64,000 nt of DNA from Sinorhizobium meliloti 4H41 (GCF_000375585.1 NZ_AQWP01000001.1:62001-126000), one strand, 5' to 3'. Positions 7,282 to 15,975 are shown, numbered from the stretch's first letter. A program made the numbers and translations. The notes: generated by a model not told the origin, from the sequence alone.

Positions 7282-10200
7282 TTAATGCGCCTCATCCCAG
7301 TTGTGTGCCGCGCGCGCATCGACCTTGAGAGGCACCCTCATGTCGAGCGCGGGCATCGCGGCGTTCTCCATCACCGAGATGATGACCGGAATGGTGCGCT
7401 CGATCTCGCCATCCTCCACCTCGAAGATCAGCTCGTCATGGACCTGAAGCAGCATTCGCGCGGAGAGCTTTGCCGCTTCGAGTGCCGGCTCCATCTTGAC
7501 CATCGCGCGGCGGATGATGTCGGCGGCCGAGCCCTGGATCGGGGCGTTGATCGAAGCGCGCTCGTTGAAGGCGCGCATCGACGGATTGGACGAGCGGATG
7601 TCCGGGTAGTGGGCCCGGCGTCCGAAGATCGTCTCGACATAGCCGTTCTCGCGGGCAAAGGCCTTGGTGTTCTCCATATAGTCGCGGATGCCGGGGAAGC
7701 GTTCGAAATAGCGTTTGATGTAGTCACCCGCCTCCGAACGCTCGATCGAAAGCTGGTTGGCTAGCCCGAAGGCGGAGATGCCGTAGATGATGCCGAAATT
7801 GATCGCCTTGGCGCGGCGGCGGATCTCGCTCGGCATGCCGTCCACCGGCACGCCGAACATTTCGGAAGCCGTCATCGCATGGATGTCGACGCCATCGGCG
7901 AAAGCCTGGCGCAGCTGCGGGATATCGGCCACATGGGCGAGCACTCTCAGCTCGATCTGGCTATAGTCGGCCGAGACCAGCTTGTGTCCCGGCGCCGCCA
8001 CGAAGGCCGTGCGGATCTTGCGGCCTTCGCCGGTCCTGATCGGAATGTTCTGCAGGTTCGGATCGGAGGAGGAAAGCCGCCCGGTCGCCGTCGCAGCCAT
8101 TGCAAAACAGGTGTGGACGCGCCTCGTTTCCGGATGCACGAAGCCGGGCAGGGCGTCGGTATAGGTCGATTTCAACTTGGTCAGCTGCCGCCAGTCGACG
8201 ATCTTGCGAGGCAGGTCGTGCCCGGCGGCCGCGAGGTCTTCGAGCACCTGCGCGGAGGTCGACCATTGCCCGGTCTTGGTTTTGGAGCCGCCCGGAAGGC
8301 CCATCTTGCCGAAGAGAATGTCGCCGAGCTGCTTCGGCGAGCCGATGGTGAATGTCTCGCCGGCGAGGCGATAGATCTCGTCTTCGAGCGCCGCCGCCCC
8401 CTGTGCCAGCTCGCCGGAAAGGCGTGACAGGATTTGCCGGTCGATGGTTATGCCGCGTTCCTCCATCCCGGCAAGGACAGAAATCAGCGGTCGCTCCAGT
8501 CGCTCGTAGACGCGCGTCAACCCCTTGGCGGCGAGCCGGGGCTTCAGCACATGCCAAAGCCTCAGCGCGATATCCGCATCCTCGGCCGCATAGATCGTCG
8601 CCTTGTCGATGTCGACGAAGTCGAAGGTGAGTGAAGACCGGCCGGTGCCGGTGACGTCCTTATAGGCGATCGGCTTGTGGCCGAGCCACCGCTCGGCAAG
8701 CGAATCCATGCTGTGGGCGCCGTTGCCGGCATCGAGCACATAGGACATCAGCATCGTGTCGTCGAAGCTTCGCATGGTGATGCCGTGCCGCTTCATCACG
8801 AGGTAGCCGTATTTCAGGTTCTGCCCGACCTTCAGGACGGACGGGTCCTCCAGCAGGTCCTTTATCCGGCTAAGGGCTTCACGGACCGGTGCCTGGCTGT
8901 CGACGGGTCCACCCCCCAGGAGGTCGCTGACGCCGCTCTTGTGCGCGAGCGGCACATAGGCCGCCCTGATCCTGGAGCCCGAAGGGTTGTTCGCGTAATC
9001 GGCGACCGCGAGCGAAAAGCCGACGAGGTCGGCGCGCATGGCGTCGGGCGACGTCGCCTGGGTGTCGAAGCCGACGAGCCCCGCCTCGCGGGCGTCGGCG
9101 ATCCAACGCTCGAGCGTATCGAGATCGCGGATGGTGAGATATCCGGAATGATCGAAGGCGGCTTTGCCGAAACAGGACGCACGCGCCTCGGCGAGGCCCG
9201 CGGGCGTCGCGCCGGTCGTATCGGCATCCTGGCCGGAGGAGAGGAAGGAGACAGCCGCCCTGGCCGCATTTCCCCTGGGCGGCGTCGCGCTCGATGATTG
9301 CGGCGACGGCAACGGGCCGCCGGCCTCGCCGACGTCCAGATCCGGCCCATGCGCCTGCGCGCCCCATTCGACCGGCACATGAGCCGGTTCGATCGCTTCC
9401 GCATCCGTGTCGGTCGCCGCTGCGACGCGGCGCGTGAGCGTGGTGAATTCCATCGCCTTCAGGAATGCGATGAGCTTCGGGCCGTCCTGCGAATCGAGCC
9501 TGAAGTCCTCGGGCGGAACGTCGAGCGGCGTGTCCTTCTTCAACGTCACGAGCTCACGCGAAAGGCGCGCCAGATCGGCATTGGCGATGATGGACTCGCG
9601 CCGCTTCTGCTGTTTGATCTCGCCAGCCCGTTCGAGCAGCGTGTCCAGATCGCCATATTCTTCGAGGAGCTGGGCTGCCGTCTTCGGCCCGATCCCGGGG
9701 ATGCCCGGCACGTTGTCGGTCGAATCGCCGGTCATGGCCTGGAGATCGATCATCTTTTCCGGGGGCACGCCCCACTTTTCGATCACGTCCGGAACGGTGA
9801 TCTGCTTGTCCTTCATGCTGTCGTACATCGACACTTTCGGCGTGACGAGCTGCATGAGGTCCTTGTCGGAGGAAACGATGGTCACGTCGGCGCCCGCCTC
9901 CTCGGCAAGCCGCGCATAGGTCGCGATGAGGTCGTCGGCCTCGTAGCCCTCCTTCTCGATGCAGGGCAGGTTGAAAGCGCGGGTGGCGTGGCGGATGAGC
10001 CCGAACTGCGGAATCAGATCCTCCGGCGGCGCCGTACGGTTGGCCTTGTACTGGTCGTAGAGCCCGTTGCGGAAGGTCTTCGAGGAATAGTCGAAGATCA
10101 CGGCCAAATGCGTCGGCGTCACGCCCACCGAGGTGTCGCGCGCGTCGGTCAAAAGCTTCCAGAGCATGTTGCAGAATCCCGCAACCGCATTGACGGGAAG

Positions 10201-10296
10201 CCCGTCCGACTTGCGGTTGAGCGGCGGGATGGCGTGGAACGCCCGGAAGATGAAGCCCGAGCCGTCGACGAGGAAGAGATGATCACCGTTTTTCAT
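7282..10296 (-). CDS. polA: DNA polymerase I
   Basis: The 1004-residue enzyme has an N-terminal 5'-3' nuclease domain (about 1-290, starting MKNGDHLFLVDGSGFIFRAFH), a divergent low-complexity linker (about 310-385), a 3'-5' exonuclease-like domain (about 385-600) and a full polymerase domain (motif A SADYSQIELRVLAHV; O-helix RRAKAINFGIIYG; motif C LLQVHDELIFEV). It fills gaps in repair and processes Okazaki fragments. The exonuclease domain looks inactivated: the DxE motif reads DTQ (Asp411, Gln413), and the NLKYD motif reads NLKYG (Gly497). Asp573 in YAAEDAD is kept. The start at 10296 matches the family N-terminus. Confidence 0.96.
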   Translation of the reverse strand: MKNGDHLFLVDGSGFIFRAFHAIPPLNRKSDGLPVNAVAGFCNMLWKLLTDARDTSVGVTPTHLAVIFDYSSKTFRNGLYDQYKANRTAPPEDLIPQFGLIRHATRAFNLPCIEKEGYEADDLIATYARLAEEAGADVTIVSSDKDLMQLVTPKVSMYDSMKDKQITVPDVIEKWGVPPEKMIDLQAMTGDSTDNVPGIPGIGPKTAAQLLEEYGDLDTLLERAGEIKQQKRRESIIANADLARLSRELVTLKKDTPLDVPPEDFRLDSQDGPKLIAFLKAMEFTTLTRRVAAATDTDAEAIEPAHVPVEWGAQAHGPDLDVGEAGGPLPSPQSSSATPPRGNAARAAVSFLSSGQDADTTGATPAGLAEARASCFGKAAFDHSGYLTIRDLDTLERWIADAREAGLVGFDTQATSPDAMRADLVGFSLAVADYANNPSGSRIRAAYVPLAHKSGVSDLLGGGPVDSQAPVREALSRIKDLLEDPSVLKVGQNLKYGYLVMKRHGITMRSFDDTMLMSYVLDAGNGAHSMDSLAERWLGHKPIAYKDVTGTGRSSLTFDFVDIDKATIYAAEDADIALRLWHVLKPRLAAKGLTRVYERLERPLISVLAGMEERGITIDRQILSRLSGELAQGAAALEDEIYRLAGETFTIGSPKQLGDILFGKMGLPGGSKTKTGQWSTSAQVLEDLAAAGHDLPRKIVDWRQLTKLKSTYTDALPGFVHPETRRVHTCFAMAATATGRLSSSDPNLQNIPIRTGEGRKIRTAFVAAPGHKLVSADYSQIELRVLAHVADIPQLRQAFADGVDIHAMTASEMFGVPVDGMPSEIRRRAKAINFGIIYGISAFGLANQLSIERSEAGDYIKRYFERFPGIRDYMENTKAFARENGYVETIFGRRAHYPDIRSSNPSMRAFNERASINAPIQGSAADIIRRAMVKMEPALEAAKLSARMLLQVHDELIFEVEDGEIERTIPVIISVMENAAMPALDMRVPLKVDARAAHNWDEAH

Positions 10297-10457
10297 GCGG
10301 CCATGGATAGCGCGAGGCAGGGGAAAGGTCCATTGCGCTTTTCCGGCGCTACCCCATTTAAGTGGAGCGACAAAGGCCTGCCGGAACCCTGATATTCCGG
10401 TGCCGAACACTCACGCAAACGTTACGCATTTGTAATGCGCGATTCAGTCTCCCTATC

Positions 10458-10486
10458 CTTGAAATGCCACATTTGACTCCACAAAT
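10458..10486 (+). promoter_or_regulatory. Putative sigma-70 promoter for the small RNA
   Basis: CTTGAA (10458-10463) matches the rhizobial -35 box CTTGAC, and ACAAAT (10481-10486) follows after 17 bases as a weak -10. Transcription would begin near 10493. Confidence 0.45.
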
Positions 10487-10493
10487 CATGTCG

Positions 10494-10642
10494 AGCGGCA
10501 ATCATTCAATGCCGTGAGTCTGGTGATTGGCCTGTCCCCCGCCCGCACCAGATGAGGACAAAGGCCTCATCCCCCTCTCCGGGCCTTTGTCCCGCTTTCA
10601 AAGAGCCGCCACGGCGCAGCCTCCGCGCCGTGGCGGTTTTTT
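10494..10642 (+). ncRNA. Small RNA, alpha-r7 (Smr7C)-like candidate
   Basis: The 475-base gap between polA and marR contains a promoter-like sequence, then about 110 bases free of convincing coding sequence, then an excellent intrinsic terminator (10606-10642). The predicted transcript is about 149 nt with a C-rich single-stranded centre (around 10532-10543 and 10569-10577). From memory, the S. meliloti small RNA Smr7C lies in the same polA/marR gap and is about 150 nt long; position, orientation and length agree. The 5' end is inferred from the promoter call and the identity from context, not from an alignment. Confidence 0.65.
10606..10642 (+). terminator. Rho-independent terminator of the small RNA
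   Basis: Perfect 12-bp stem CCGCCACGGCGC (10606-10617) / GCGCCGTGGCGG (10625-10636), 7-base loop, then TTTTTT (10637-10642). Confidence 0.85.
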
Positions 10643-10770
10643 GTTGCCTATGCCCGTCAGTCGAAAGCGTATCGCCACACAGTCTCAAATCCCCGTGAAG
10701 TCGGCGCGGGTTCGGCTTCATTGCAGGCATTGTAACTTGTCTTCGCGCTCCTTCCCGCGTAGGCATAGAC

Positions 10771-11214
10771 ATGGCCTTCAATCGTATGGAATCTGCGACT
10801 TACCTGGCCAGCTTGTTGGCGAGGGGTTTCTCGCGCGCCCTGCAGGAGCGCGGTCAGAAACTCGGCTTTGCCCCCGGGCAATTCCCGGTTCTCCTGGAAT
10901 TATGGTCCGAGGAAGGGCTGACTCAGAGACAGCTTCTCGACCGGCTCGACATCGAGCAGGCAACCATGGCCAATACGCTCGCCCGAATGGAGCGAGACGG
11001 CCTCATCGTCCGCCGCAAGCATCCGAACGACAAGCGTTCGCAGCAGATATTCCTGACCGAACGAGCCCGCAAGATGGAGGCCGCTGCGAAGGAGGCTGCT
11101 GCTGCAGCGGAGCAGTCGCTGCTTTCCGGCTTTCGCCGCTTCGAGAAAGAACTGATGCTCGAATATATGCGCATGGCGCTGGCGAATACGGCGCGCCACG
11201 GCGACGCCTCCTGA
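10771..11214 (+). CDS. MarR-family transcriptional regulator
   Basis: The 147-residue protein has the winged helix of MarR regulators: recognition helix region LTQRQLLDRLDIEQATMANTLARMERDGLI and wing RRKHPNDKRSQQIFLT (about residues 50-100). Helical dimerisation segments lie at both ends. It follows the small-RNA terminator by about 130 bases and has no obvious partner gene on either side, so its regulon and ligand are unknown. Confidence 0.87.
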   Translation: MAFNRMESATYLASLLARGFSRALQERGQKLGFAPGQFPVLLELWSEEGLTQRQLLDRLDIEQATMANTLARMERDGLIVRRKHPNDKRSQQIFLTERARKMEAAAKEAAAAAEQSLLSGFRRFEKELMLEYMRMALANTARHGDAS

Positions 11215-11308
11215 TTTCACCCGACAATTTATCGTTGCATCAAAAGTTTTCGCTTAAAGCCGCCGGGTTTCGATTCTAGTTTCGCCGCGAAACCCAAAAA
11301 GGATTCGC

Positions 11309-12703
11309 ATGATGGCAGATATCACCCCGGTTCTCGAGCGCGCCGACGCAAATCTCCCGCAAAGCCTCGAGCGGCTCTTCGACCTCGTCCGCATCAAGTC
11401 CATTTCCACCGATCCCGCCTTCAAGGAGGAGTGCCGCAAGGCTGCGGAGTGGCTGGTGGCGGAACTCGGAGCGATCGGCTTCGAAGCCTCGGTACGCGAC
11501 ACGCCCGGCCATCCGATGGTCGTCGCCCATCACTCTGCCGAGAAGGCGGACGCTCCGCACCTGCTCTTCTACGGCCATTACGATGTGCAGCCGGTCGATC
11601 CCCTGAACCTCTGGGAGACCCCGCCCTTCGAGCCCTCCGTCAAGGAGGTCGAGCCCGGCCGCAAAATCATCACCGGCCGGGGTACGGCCGACGACAAGGG
11701 CCAGTTGATGACCTTCGTCGAGGCAGTGCGCGCCTATAAGGAGACCCGTGGCGGCTTGCCCTGCCGCATCACCATTCTCTTCGAGGGCGAAGAGGAATCC
11801 GGCTCTCCGTCGCTCAAGCCCTTCCTCGAAGCCAATGCCGGTGAACTCAAGGCCGACTACGCTCTTGTCTGCGATACCAGCATGTGGGACCGGGACACGC
11901 CCGCGATTTCGGCCGGCTTGCGGGGCCTCGTCGGCGAGGAGGTCGTCGTCAAGGCGGCGGACCGCGACCTGCACTCCGGTTATTTCGGTGGCGCGGCGGC
12001 GAACCCGATCCATATCCTGGCCGAGATTCTCGCCGGCCTTCACGACGAGACCGGCCGCGTGACGCTCGACGATTTCTACGAAGGCGTCGAGGAGACGCCG
12101 GCCGAGATCAAGGCTGGCTGGGAAACGCTCGGACAGACCGCCGAGAAATTCCTCGGCGAGATCGGCCTCTCTATCCCCTCCGGCGAAAGGGGCCGCTCCG
12201 TGCTCGAACTCACCTGGGCACGGCCGACGGCGGAGATCAACGGCATCACCGGGGGCTATACCGGCGAAGGATTCAAGACGGTGATCGCTGCAGAAGCCTC
12301 CGCCAAGGTTTCGTTCCGCCTGGTCGGCAAGCAGGACCCGGCAAAGATCCGCGAGAGCTTCCGCGCCTATGTGCGCTCGAAAATTCCGGCGGACTGCTCC
12401 GTCGAATTTCATGCGCATGGCGGTTCGCCGGCTATTCATCTTCCCTATGATTCGGCGCTGCTGAGCACGGCTAAGGCGGCACTTTCGGATGAATGGCCGA
12501 AGCCCGCCGTGGTCATCGGCATGGGCGGCTCCATACCGATCGTCGGCGATTTCCAGCGGATGCTCGGCATGGAATCGCTGCTGGTCGGGTTCGGTCTTTC
12601 CGACGACCGCATCCACTCGCCCAATGAGAAATACGAGCTCGCGTCCTTCCACAAGGGCATCCGCTCGTGGGTTCGCATTCTCGACGCACTCGGCACGCGG
12701 TAA
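11309..12703 (+). CDS. M20-family metallopeptidase (dipeptidase-like)
   Basis: The 464-residue cytoplasmic enzyme carries the M20 metal-site blocks: YGHYDVQP (first metal His and Asp), GRGTADDKG (bridging Asp), EGEEESGS (general-base Glu and metal Glu), and a C-terminal HSPNEKYELASF with the last metal His. A lid/dimerisation domain interrupts the catalytic domain at about residues 200-360. Such proteins hydrolyse dipeptides or N-acyl amino acids; substrate is not evident. Two adjacent ATGs (11309 and 11312) are possible; AAAAAGGA lies about seven bases upstream of the first. Confidence 0.88.
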   Translation: MMADITPVLERADANLPQSLERLFDLVRIKSISTDPAFKEECRKAAEWLVAELGAIGFEASVRDTPGHPMVVAHHSAEKADAPHLLFYGHYDVQPVDPLNLWETPPFEPSVKEVEPGRKIITGRGTADDKGQLMTFVEAVRAYKETRGGLPCRITILFEGEEESGSPSLKPFLEANAGELKADYALVCDTSMWDRDTPAISAGLRGLVGEEVVVKAADRDLHSGYFGGAAANPIHILAEILAGLHDETGRVTLDDFYEGVEETPAEIKAGWETLGQTAEKFLGEIGLSIPSGERGRSVLELTWARPTAEINGITGGYTGEGFKTVIAAEASAKVSFRLVGKQDPAKIRESFRAYVRSKIPADCSVEFHAHGGSPAIHLPYDSALLSTAKAALSDEWPKPAVVIGMGGSIPIVGDFQRMLGMESLLVGFGLSDDRIHSPNEKYELASFHKGIRSWVRILDALGTR

Positions 12704-13066
12704 AGCTTTGCGGGCGGGGGGCTATGGTGAACACCGTTCGGCCATTGTCCACCGCCTTCGGCCATGAATGACAAATCGCATCCGCTCGACGGATATCAAG
12801 TCGACTTTGCTTGACCTGCCTGCCTTGGGATGCTTCCCTTTTTGAAAACAAACCAAAGTGGGAAATGAGCTGTTGGCAAGTGCAAGGATCGGGACGCGTC
12901 GTCCCGAGCATGTTTCTTTCGTTACGCAGAATGGGCATCGCCACCTCGGCAGCACCGCGAAGCGCTTGGCGTGCCTTCAACCGGCCGCTGCTGATGGGCA
13001 CCCGCATCGCCGCGACGCTTCGCTCGTGAATCGATTTCCGCCGGAAAATCACGCAGAAGCCCCGGC
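12704..13066. other. Intergenic gap without a supported gene
   Basis: This 363-base stretch separates the M20 peptidase from the next gene. Short open frames on both strands lack ribosome sites, start-codon support or recognisable composition. No terminator with a T-tract is clear. I see nothing I can name. Confidence 0.5.
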
Positions 13067-14014
13067 ATGAAACGGCTCAAGGCATATTTCTGGCCCGTTG
13101 TGGGGCTTGCGGCGATCTTGGTTTCGGTGCGCGCGCTCGTCGATGAACTGCGCGGCCTGTCTCTCAACGAGTTCCTGGCGAGCTTCCAGGCCATTTCGCT
13201 CGAAAGCTGGCTGCTCGCCATCGGTTCGACGTTTGTCGCCTATGCGGCGCTTGCCGCCTATGACCGGCTGGCGCTCGATCATCTCGGCCACCGCATCTCG
13301 CTGTGGTTCATCACCCTCTGCTCGTTCACCACCTATGCGCTTTCGCACAATCTCGGCGCCTCGGTTTTTTCCGGCGCGGTGGTGCGCTATCGAGCGTATC
13401 GGTCGAAAGGCCTGACGCCGGGAGAGGTGGGCGTGCTCGTCGCCTTCTGCTCCTTCACCTTCACGCTCGGCACGCTGATGCTCTCGGCCATCGTGCTGCT
13501 CCTGAGGCCGAATATCATCGAGAGATTTTCGGAGTTCCTGCCCATCGAAATGTCGTTGACGACGGGCGGCCTCATTCTCGCGCTCATCGCGCTCTACGTC
13601 CTCGGCAGCCTGGTCGGCATGCGGCCGCTGCGCACGCGCTGGTTCCAGCTGCATTACCCGCGACCCTCCATCGTGCTGAGGCAATTGATCATCGCCCCCG
13701 TCGAGCTTCTGGGCGCGGCCGGCATCATCTATTTCGCGCTGCCCGAAGCCGGCAATCCCGGCTATCTGGTCATTCTGGGCATCTTCCTCGCGTCCTTCTC
13801 CGCCGCGCTGCTCTCCCATGCGCCGGGCGGCATCGGTGTGCTTGAATTCTTCTTCATCGCGGCGCTTCCGGAAATGGACCCGGCCGACGTTCTGGCTGCG
13901 CTTGCCATTTTTCGGCTGCTCTACCTCCTCGTCCCCTTCGTGCTGGCGCTCGTCGTCATCCTCGTCTTCGAGCATTCCCGCTTTCTGGCCGAGCGTGCCG
14001 CGAAGGAGCCGTAG
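13067..14014 (+). CDS. Lysylphosphatidylglycerol synthase transmembrane-like (UPF0104/AglD-like) protein
   Basis: The 315-residue protein is almost entirely hydrophobic with about eight membrane helices. The HNLGASVFSGAVVRYRAY segment and the late SHAPGGIGVLEFFF motif mark the flippase-like LPG_synthase_TM family. It lacks the cytoplasmic aminoacyl-transfer domain of MprF, so lipid or isoprenoid-linked substrate translocation is more plausible than lipid lysylation. It is an isolated gene followed directly by a tandem hairpin array. Confidence 0.82.
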   Translation: MKRLKAYFWPVVGLAAILVSVRALVDELRGLSLNEFLASFQAISLESWLLAIGSTFVAYAALAAYDRLALDHLGHRISLWFITLCSFTTYALSHNLGASVFSGAVVRYRAYRSKGLTPGEVGVLVAFCSFTFTLGTLMLSAIVLLLRPNIIERFSEFLPIEMSLTTGGLILALIALYVLGSLVGMRPLRTRWFQLHYPRPSIVLRQLIIAPVELLGAAGIIYFALPEAGNPGYLVILGIFLASFSAALLSHAPGGIGVLEFFFIAALPEMDPADVLAALAIFRLLYLLVPFVLALVVILVFEHSRFLAERAAKEP

Positions 14015-14024
14015 AGTTTCGCTG

Positions 14025-14239
14025 GAGCACTTCCAGGAAAAGTGTGGAACGGTTTTCCGTCCGGAAGTGCGCAGGTTGCAGAGCACTTCCAGGAAAAGTG
14101 TGGAACGGTTTTCCGTCCGGAAGTGCGCAGGTTGCAGAGCACTTCCAGGAAAAGTGTGGAACGGTTTTCCGTCCGGAAGTGCGCAGGTTGCAGAGCACTT
14201 CCAGGAAAACCGCTACGCACTTTTCCTGGAATTGCTCTA
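14025..14239. repeat. Tandem array of four hairpin units (three 56-bp copies plus an inverted-core copy)
   Basis: Three direct copies with a strict 56-bp period begin at 14025, 14081 and 14137. Each contains nested arms GCACTTCC/GGAAGTGC and GGAAAA/TTTTCC around a GTGTGGAACGG loop. A fourth unit (14193-14239) is a near-perfect palindrome: arms from GAGCACTTCCAGG pair with CCTGGAATTGCTC, and its core is in the opposite orientation. Because 56 is not a multiple of three, the array is open in several frames and produces false coding predictions on both strands. Confidence 0.9.
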
Positions 14240-14244
14240 GGGCC

Positions 14245-14736
14245 TCAGGGGACGTTGCAGGTGGCGGGGATCGCCTTTTCGATGGGGCCTTCGGCTTCGT
14301 CGAGCCGGGCCGTCTCGATCTGATAGGGCGTGAAGGGCGGCACCTGCAGCGACGGATTGATGATCCTCGTCACGTAACAGCCGGAGAAAAAGCGGGCCTG
14401 TCCGCCTTCTTCGATGGATTTGATCGCGACCGGAACGGCCGAATAGATGCTGCCGGCAGCGCCCTCCGTGACGACCTTGCCGAACTTCGCTTCCACCGAT
14501 ACCGTCTTGGCGTAACCGTCGGCGAAGGCCTTGAACTCGCCGACGGGTTTCGACGCTCCGAAGTAGCCATAGGCTCTGGCATATTCCTTCCGGTTGATCG
14601 CGTTGTAGAGCGAGCGGACGAGCGCTGCGCCGTCGGAGCGGTCGTCGACATAGGGAAATTCCTCCTGTGCCCTGGCCCCGATCCCCTGCGCGGCAAGGGC
14701 GGCAAGGGCGATCAGCACGGTGCAGCGAACCCTCAT
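14245..14736 (-). CDS. Secreted hypothetical protein
   Basis: The 163-residue protein has a clean signal peptide (MRVRCTVLIALAALAAQGIGARAQ) and a soluble domain containing SLYNAINRKEYARAYGYF, reminiscent of SnoaL/NTF2-like folds, and a late FFSGCYVTR segment. I cannot assign a family with certainty. The start at 14736 follows AAGGAGAGAGA; a longer frame upstream has no ribosome site. It lies downstream of the DMT exporter gene on the same strand with about 100 bases between. Confidence 0.72.
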   Translation of the reverse strand: MRVRCTVLIALAALAAQGIGARAQEEFPYVDDRSDGAALVRSLYNAINRKEYARAYGYFGASKPVGEFKAFADGYAKTVSVEAKFGKVVTEGAAGSIYSAVPVAIKSIEEGGQARFFSGCYVTRIINPSLQVPPFTPYQIETARLDEAEGPIEKAIPATCNVP

Positions 14737-14833
14737 TCTCTCTCCTTTCGAACGGATGAGCCGGCCGGCCGAGAAGCCGGCGCGATCGCGAGTGTCCGGT
14801 ACGATCCCGACGATTTTGAGTCGAAGGAGAGGC

Positions 14834-15721
14834 TTACCGCGGCGGCAGACCGGCCTTTCGCCGGCCCACGACATGCTCGCGCCAGATGGTGAAGATGCCG
14901 GCTGCGACCACCAGCACCGAGCCGATGATCATGTTCGTCGTCAGCGTCTCGCCGAAGATGGTCACGCCCATGACGGAGGCGAAGACGAGCTGCAGGTAGG
15001 TAAGCGGCTGAACCGCGGCGGCATCGAGCATGTCGTAGGCGCGGATCAGAAAATAGTGGCTCGACGTGCCGGTGATGCAGAGCAGCACCATCCAGATCCA
15101 GTCCGCCCCGGAAAGCGTCGCCCAGAAGAAGGGCCCGACGAGGCTGATCGCGAAGGCGCCGACGATGCCGGTATAAAAGAAGCTGGTCATCGCCGAATCG
15201 TCGCGACTGGCAAGCCTGGTGGTGATGACATAGAAGGCGAACATCACGGCTGCGGCCAGCGGCAGCAGAAAGTTCACGTCGAACGACCCGTCTTCCGGCC
15301 GCAGGATCAGAAGAACGCCGATGAGTCCGACGGCAATCGCCGACCAGCGCCGCCACCCGACCCGTTCGCCGAGCAGAGGCATCGACAGGAGCGCCACGAA
15401 GAGCGGAGTGGCCGCGAGGATCGCCTGCGAATGCGCCAGCCCGACGATGGTGAAGGACGTGATCACCACGACGATCTGCACGGGCAACAGGACGCCCCGC
15501 AGGAGCTGAATGAGCGGCTTTCTCGTCACCGCGGTCGCGGCAAATCCGCCCGGTGCCCGCGCCGCGATCACCGAAGCGAAGCCGGCAAATGCCCAGTAGC
15601 GGATCATTGCCACGAAGACCGGCGGGTAGATGGCGCCCAGATGCTTGGAGATGCCGTCCTGGATCGAGAAGATGACGATCGCCAGAAGGGCGAAGACGTA
15701 ACCGTTTGCCTTGGATCTCAT
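14834..15721 (-). CDS. DMT-superfamily (EamA) transporter
   Basis: The 295-residue inner-membrane protein has ten predicted helices in two EamA repeats (about residues 1-140 and 150-290), with PLLGERVGWRRW and FGETLTTNMIIGS as the matching repeat ends. Family members export metabolites, amino acids or drugs. The start MRSKANGYVFALL at 15721 places the first helix correctly; the frame stays open upstream only because it passes through a small-RNA locus. That small RNA is encoded just upstream on the same strand. Confidence 0.85.
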   Translation of the reverse strand: MRSKANGYVFALLAIVIFSIQDGISKHLGAIYPPVFVAMIRYWAFAGFASVIAARAPGGFAATAVTRKPLIQLLRGVLLPVQIVVVITSFTIVGLAHSQAILAATPLFVALLSMPLLGERVGWRRWSAIAVGLIGVLLILRPEDGSFDVNFLLPLAAAVMFAFYVITTRLASRDDSAMTSFFYTGIVGAFAISLVGPFFWATLSGADWIWMVLLCITGTSSHYFLIRAYDMLDAAAVQPLTYLQLVFASVMGVTIFGETLTTNMIIGSVLVVAAGIFTIWREHVVGRRKAGLPPR

Positions 15722-15835
15722 GGGGTGGTGATACACGCGCTTTGCGGCCGCAGCCACGAGTTTTTCGCCCTGTGCATCTGGCCGGATCCGAAGCGCGTCG
15801 CGCGAATGCGATGCGCTTTCAGGTATCGCCAGATA

Positions 15836-15965
15836 CAGAAAGACCCCGAGCCGGGAGGAGGTGGCTCGGGGTCTTAAACTTGATCGGTTCTGGGAGGAGG
15901 AGTGAACCGACCGAATGCCGGGCGCCGTGGGAGGAGGTACAGCGCTTCGACAAGGAGGAGAATAG
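15836..15965 (-). ncRNA. Small RNA with four anti-Shine-Dalgarno CCUCCUCC motifs (alpha-r14-like)
   Basis: Read on the minus strand, this stretch carries four CTCCTCC/CCTCCTCCC motifs (complement of 15954-15960, 15929-15937, 15892-15901, 15853-15861). Two are displayed in hairpin loops. The inner hairpin pairs 15882-15890 with 15904-15912, including one pair that is allowed (G-U) only in the minus-strand transcript. The terminal hairpin has a perfect 13-bp stem. This matches the architecture of alpha-proteobacterial alpha-r14 trans-acting RNAs, which present CCUCCUCCC loops to ribosome-binding sites. The 5' end is uncertain; roughly 125-130 nt is expected. Confidence 0.75.
15840..15875 (-). 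terminator. Terminal hairpin of the anti-SD small RNA
   Basis: Perfect 13-bp stem (15840-15852 with 15863-15875; arms AAGACCCCGAGCC/GGCTCGGGGTCTT). The 10-base loop reads ACCTCCTCCC on the minus strand and is followed by a short TCTG tail. The T-tract is weak but the stem is very stable. Confidence 0.65.
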
Positions 15966-15975
15966 ATTATTTTCG

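Noticed and set aside
12811..13029. Short plus-strand coding frame between the M20 peptidase and the membrane protein
   Set aside because: No ribosome site, no recognisable motif, and an equally open frame on the other strand.
14025..14239. CRISPR array
   Set aside because: Repeats are contiguous with no unique spacers, and no cas genes are present.
13921..14323. Several small proteins encoded through the 56-bp array on both strands
   Set aside because: The repeat length is not a multiple of three, so all frames stay open with cycling peptides; no ribosome sites.
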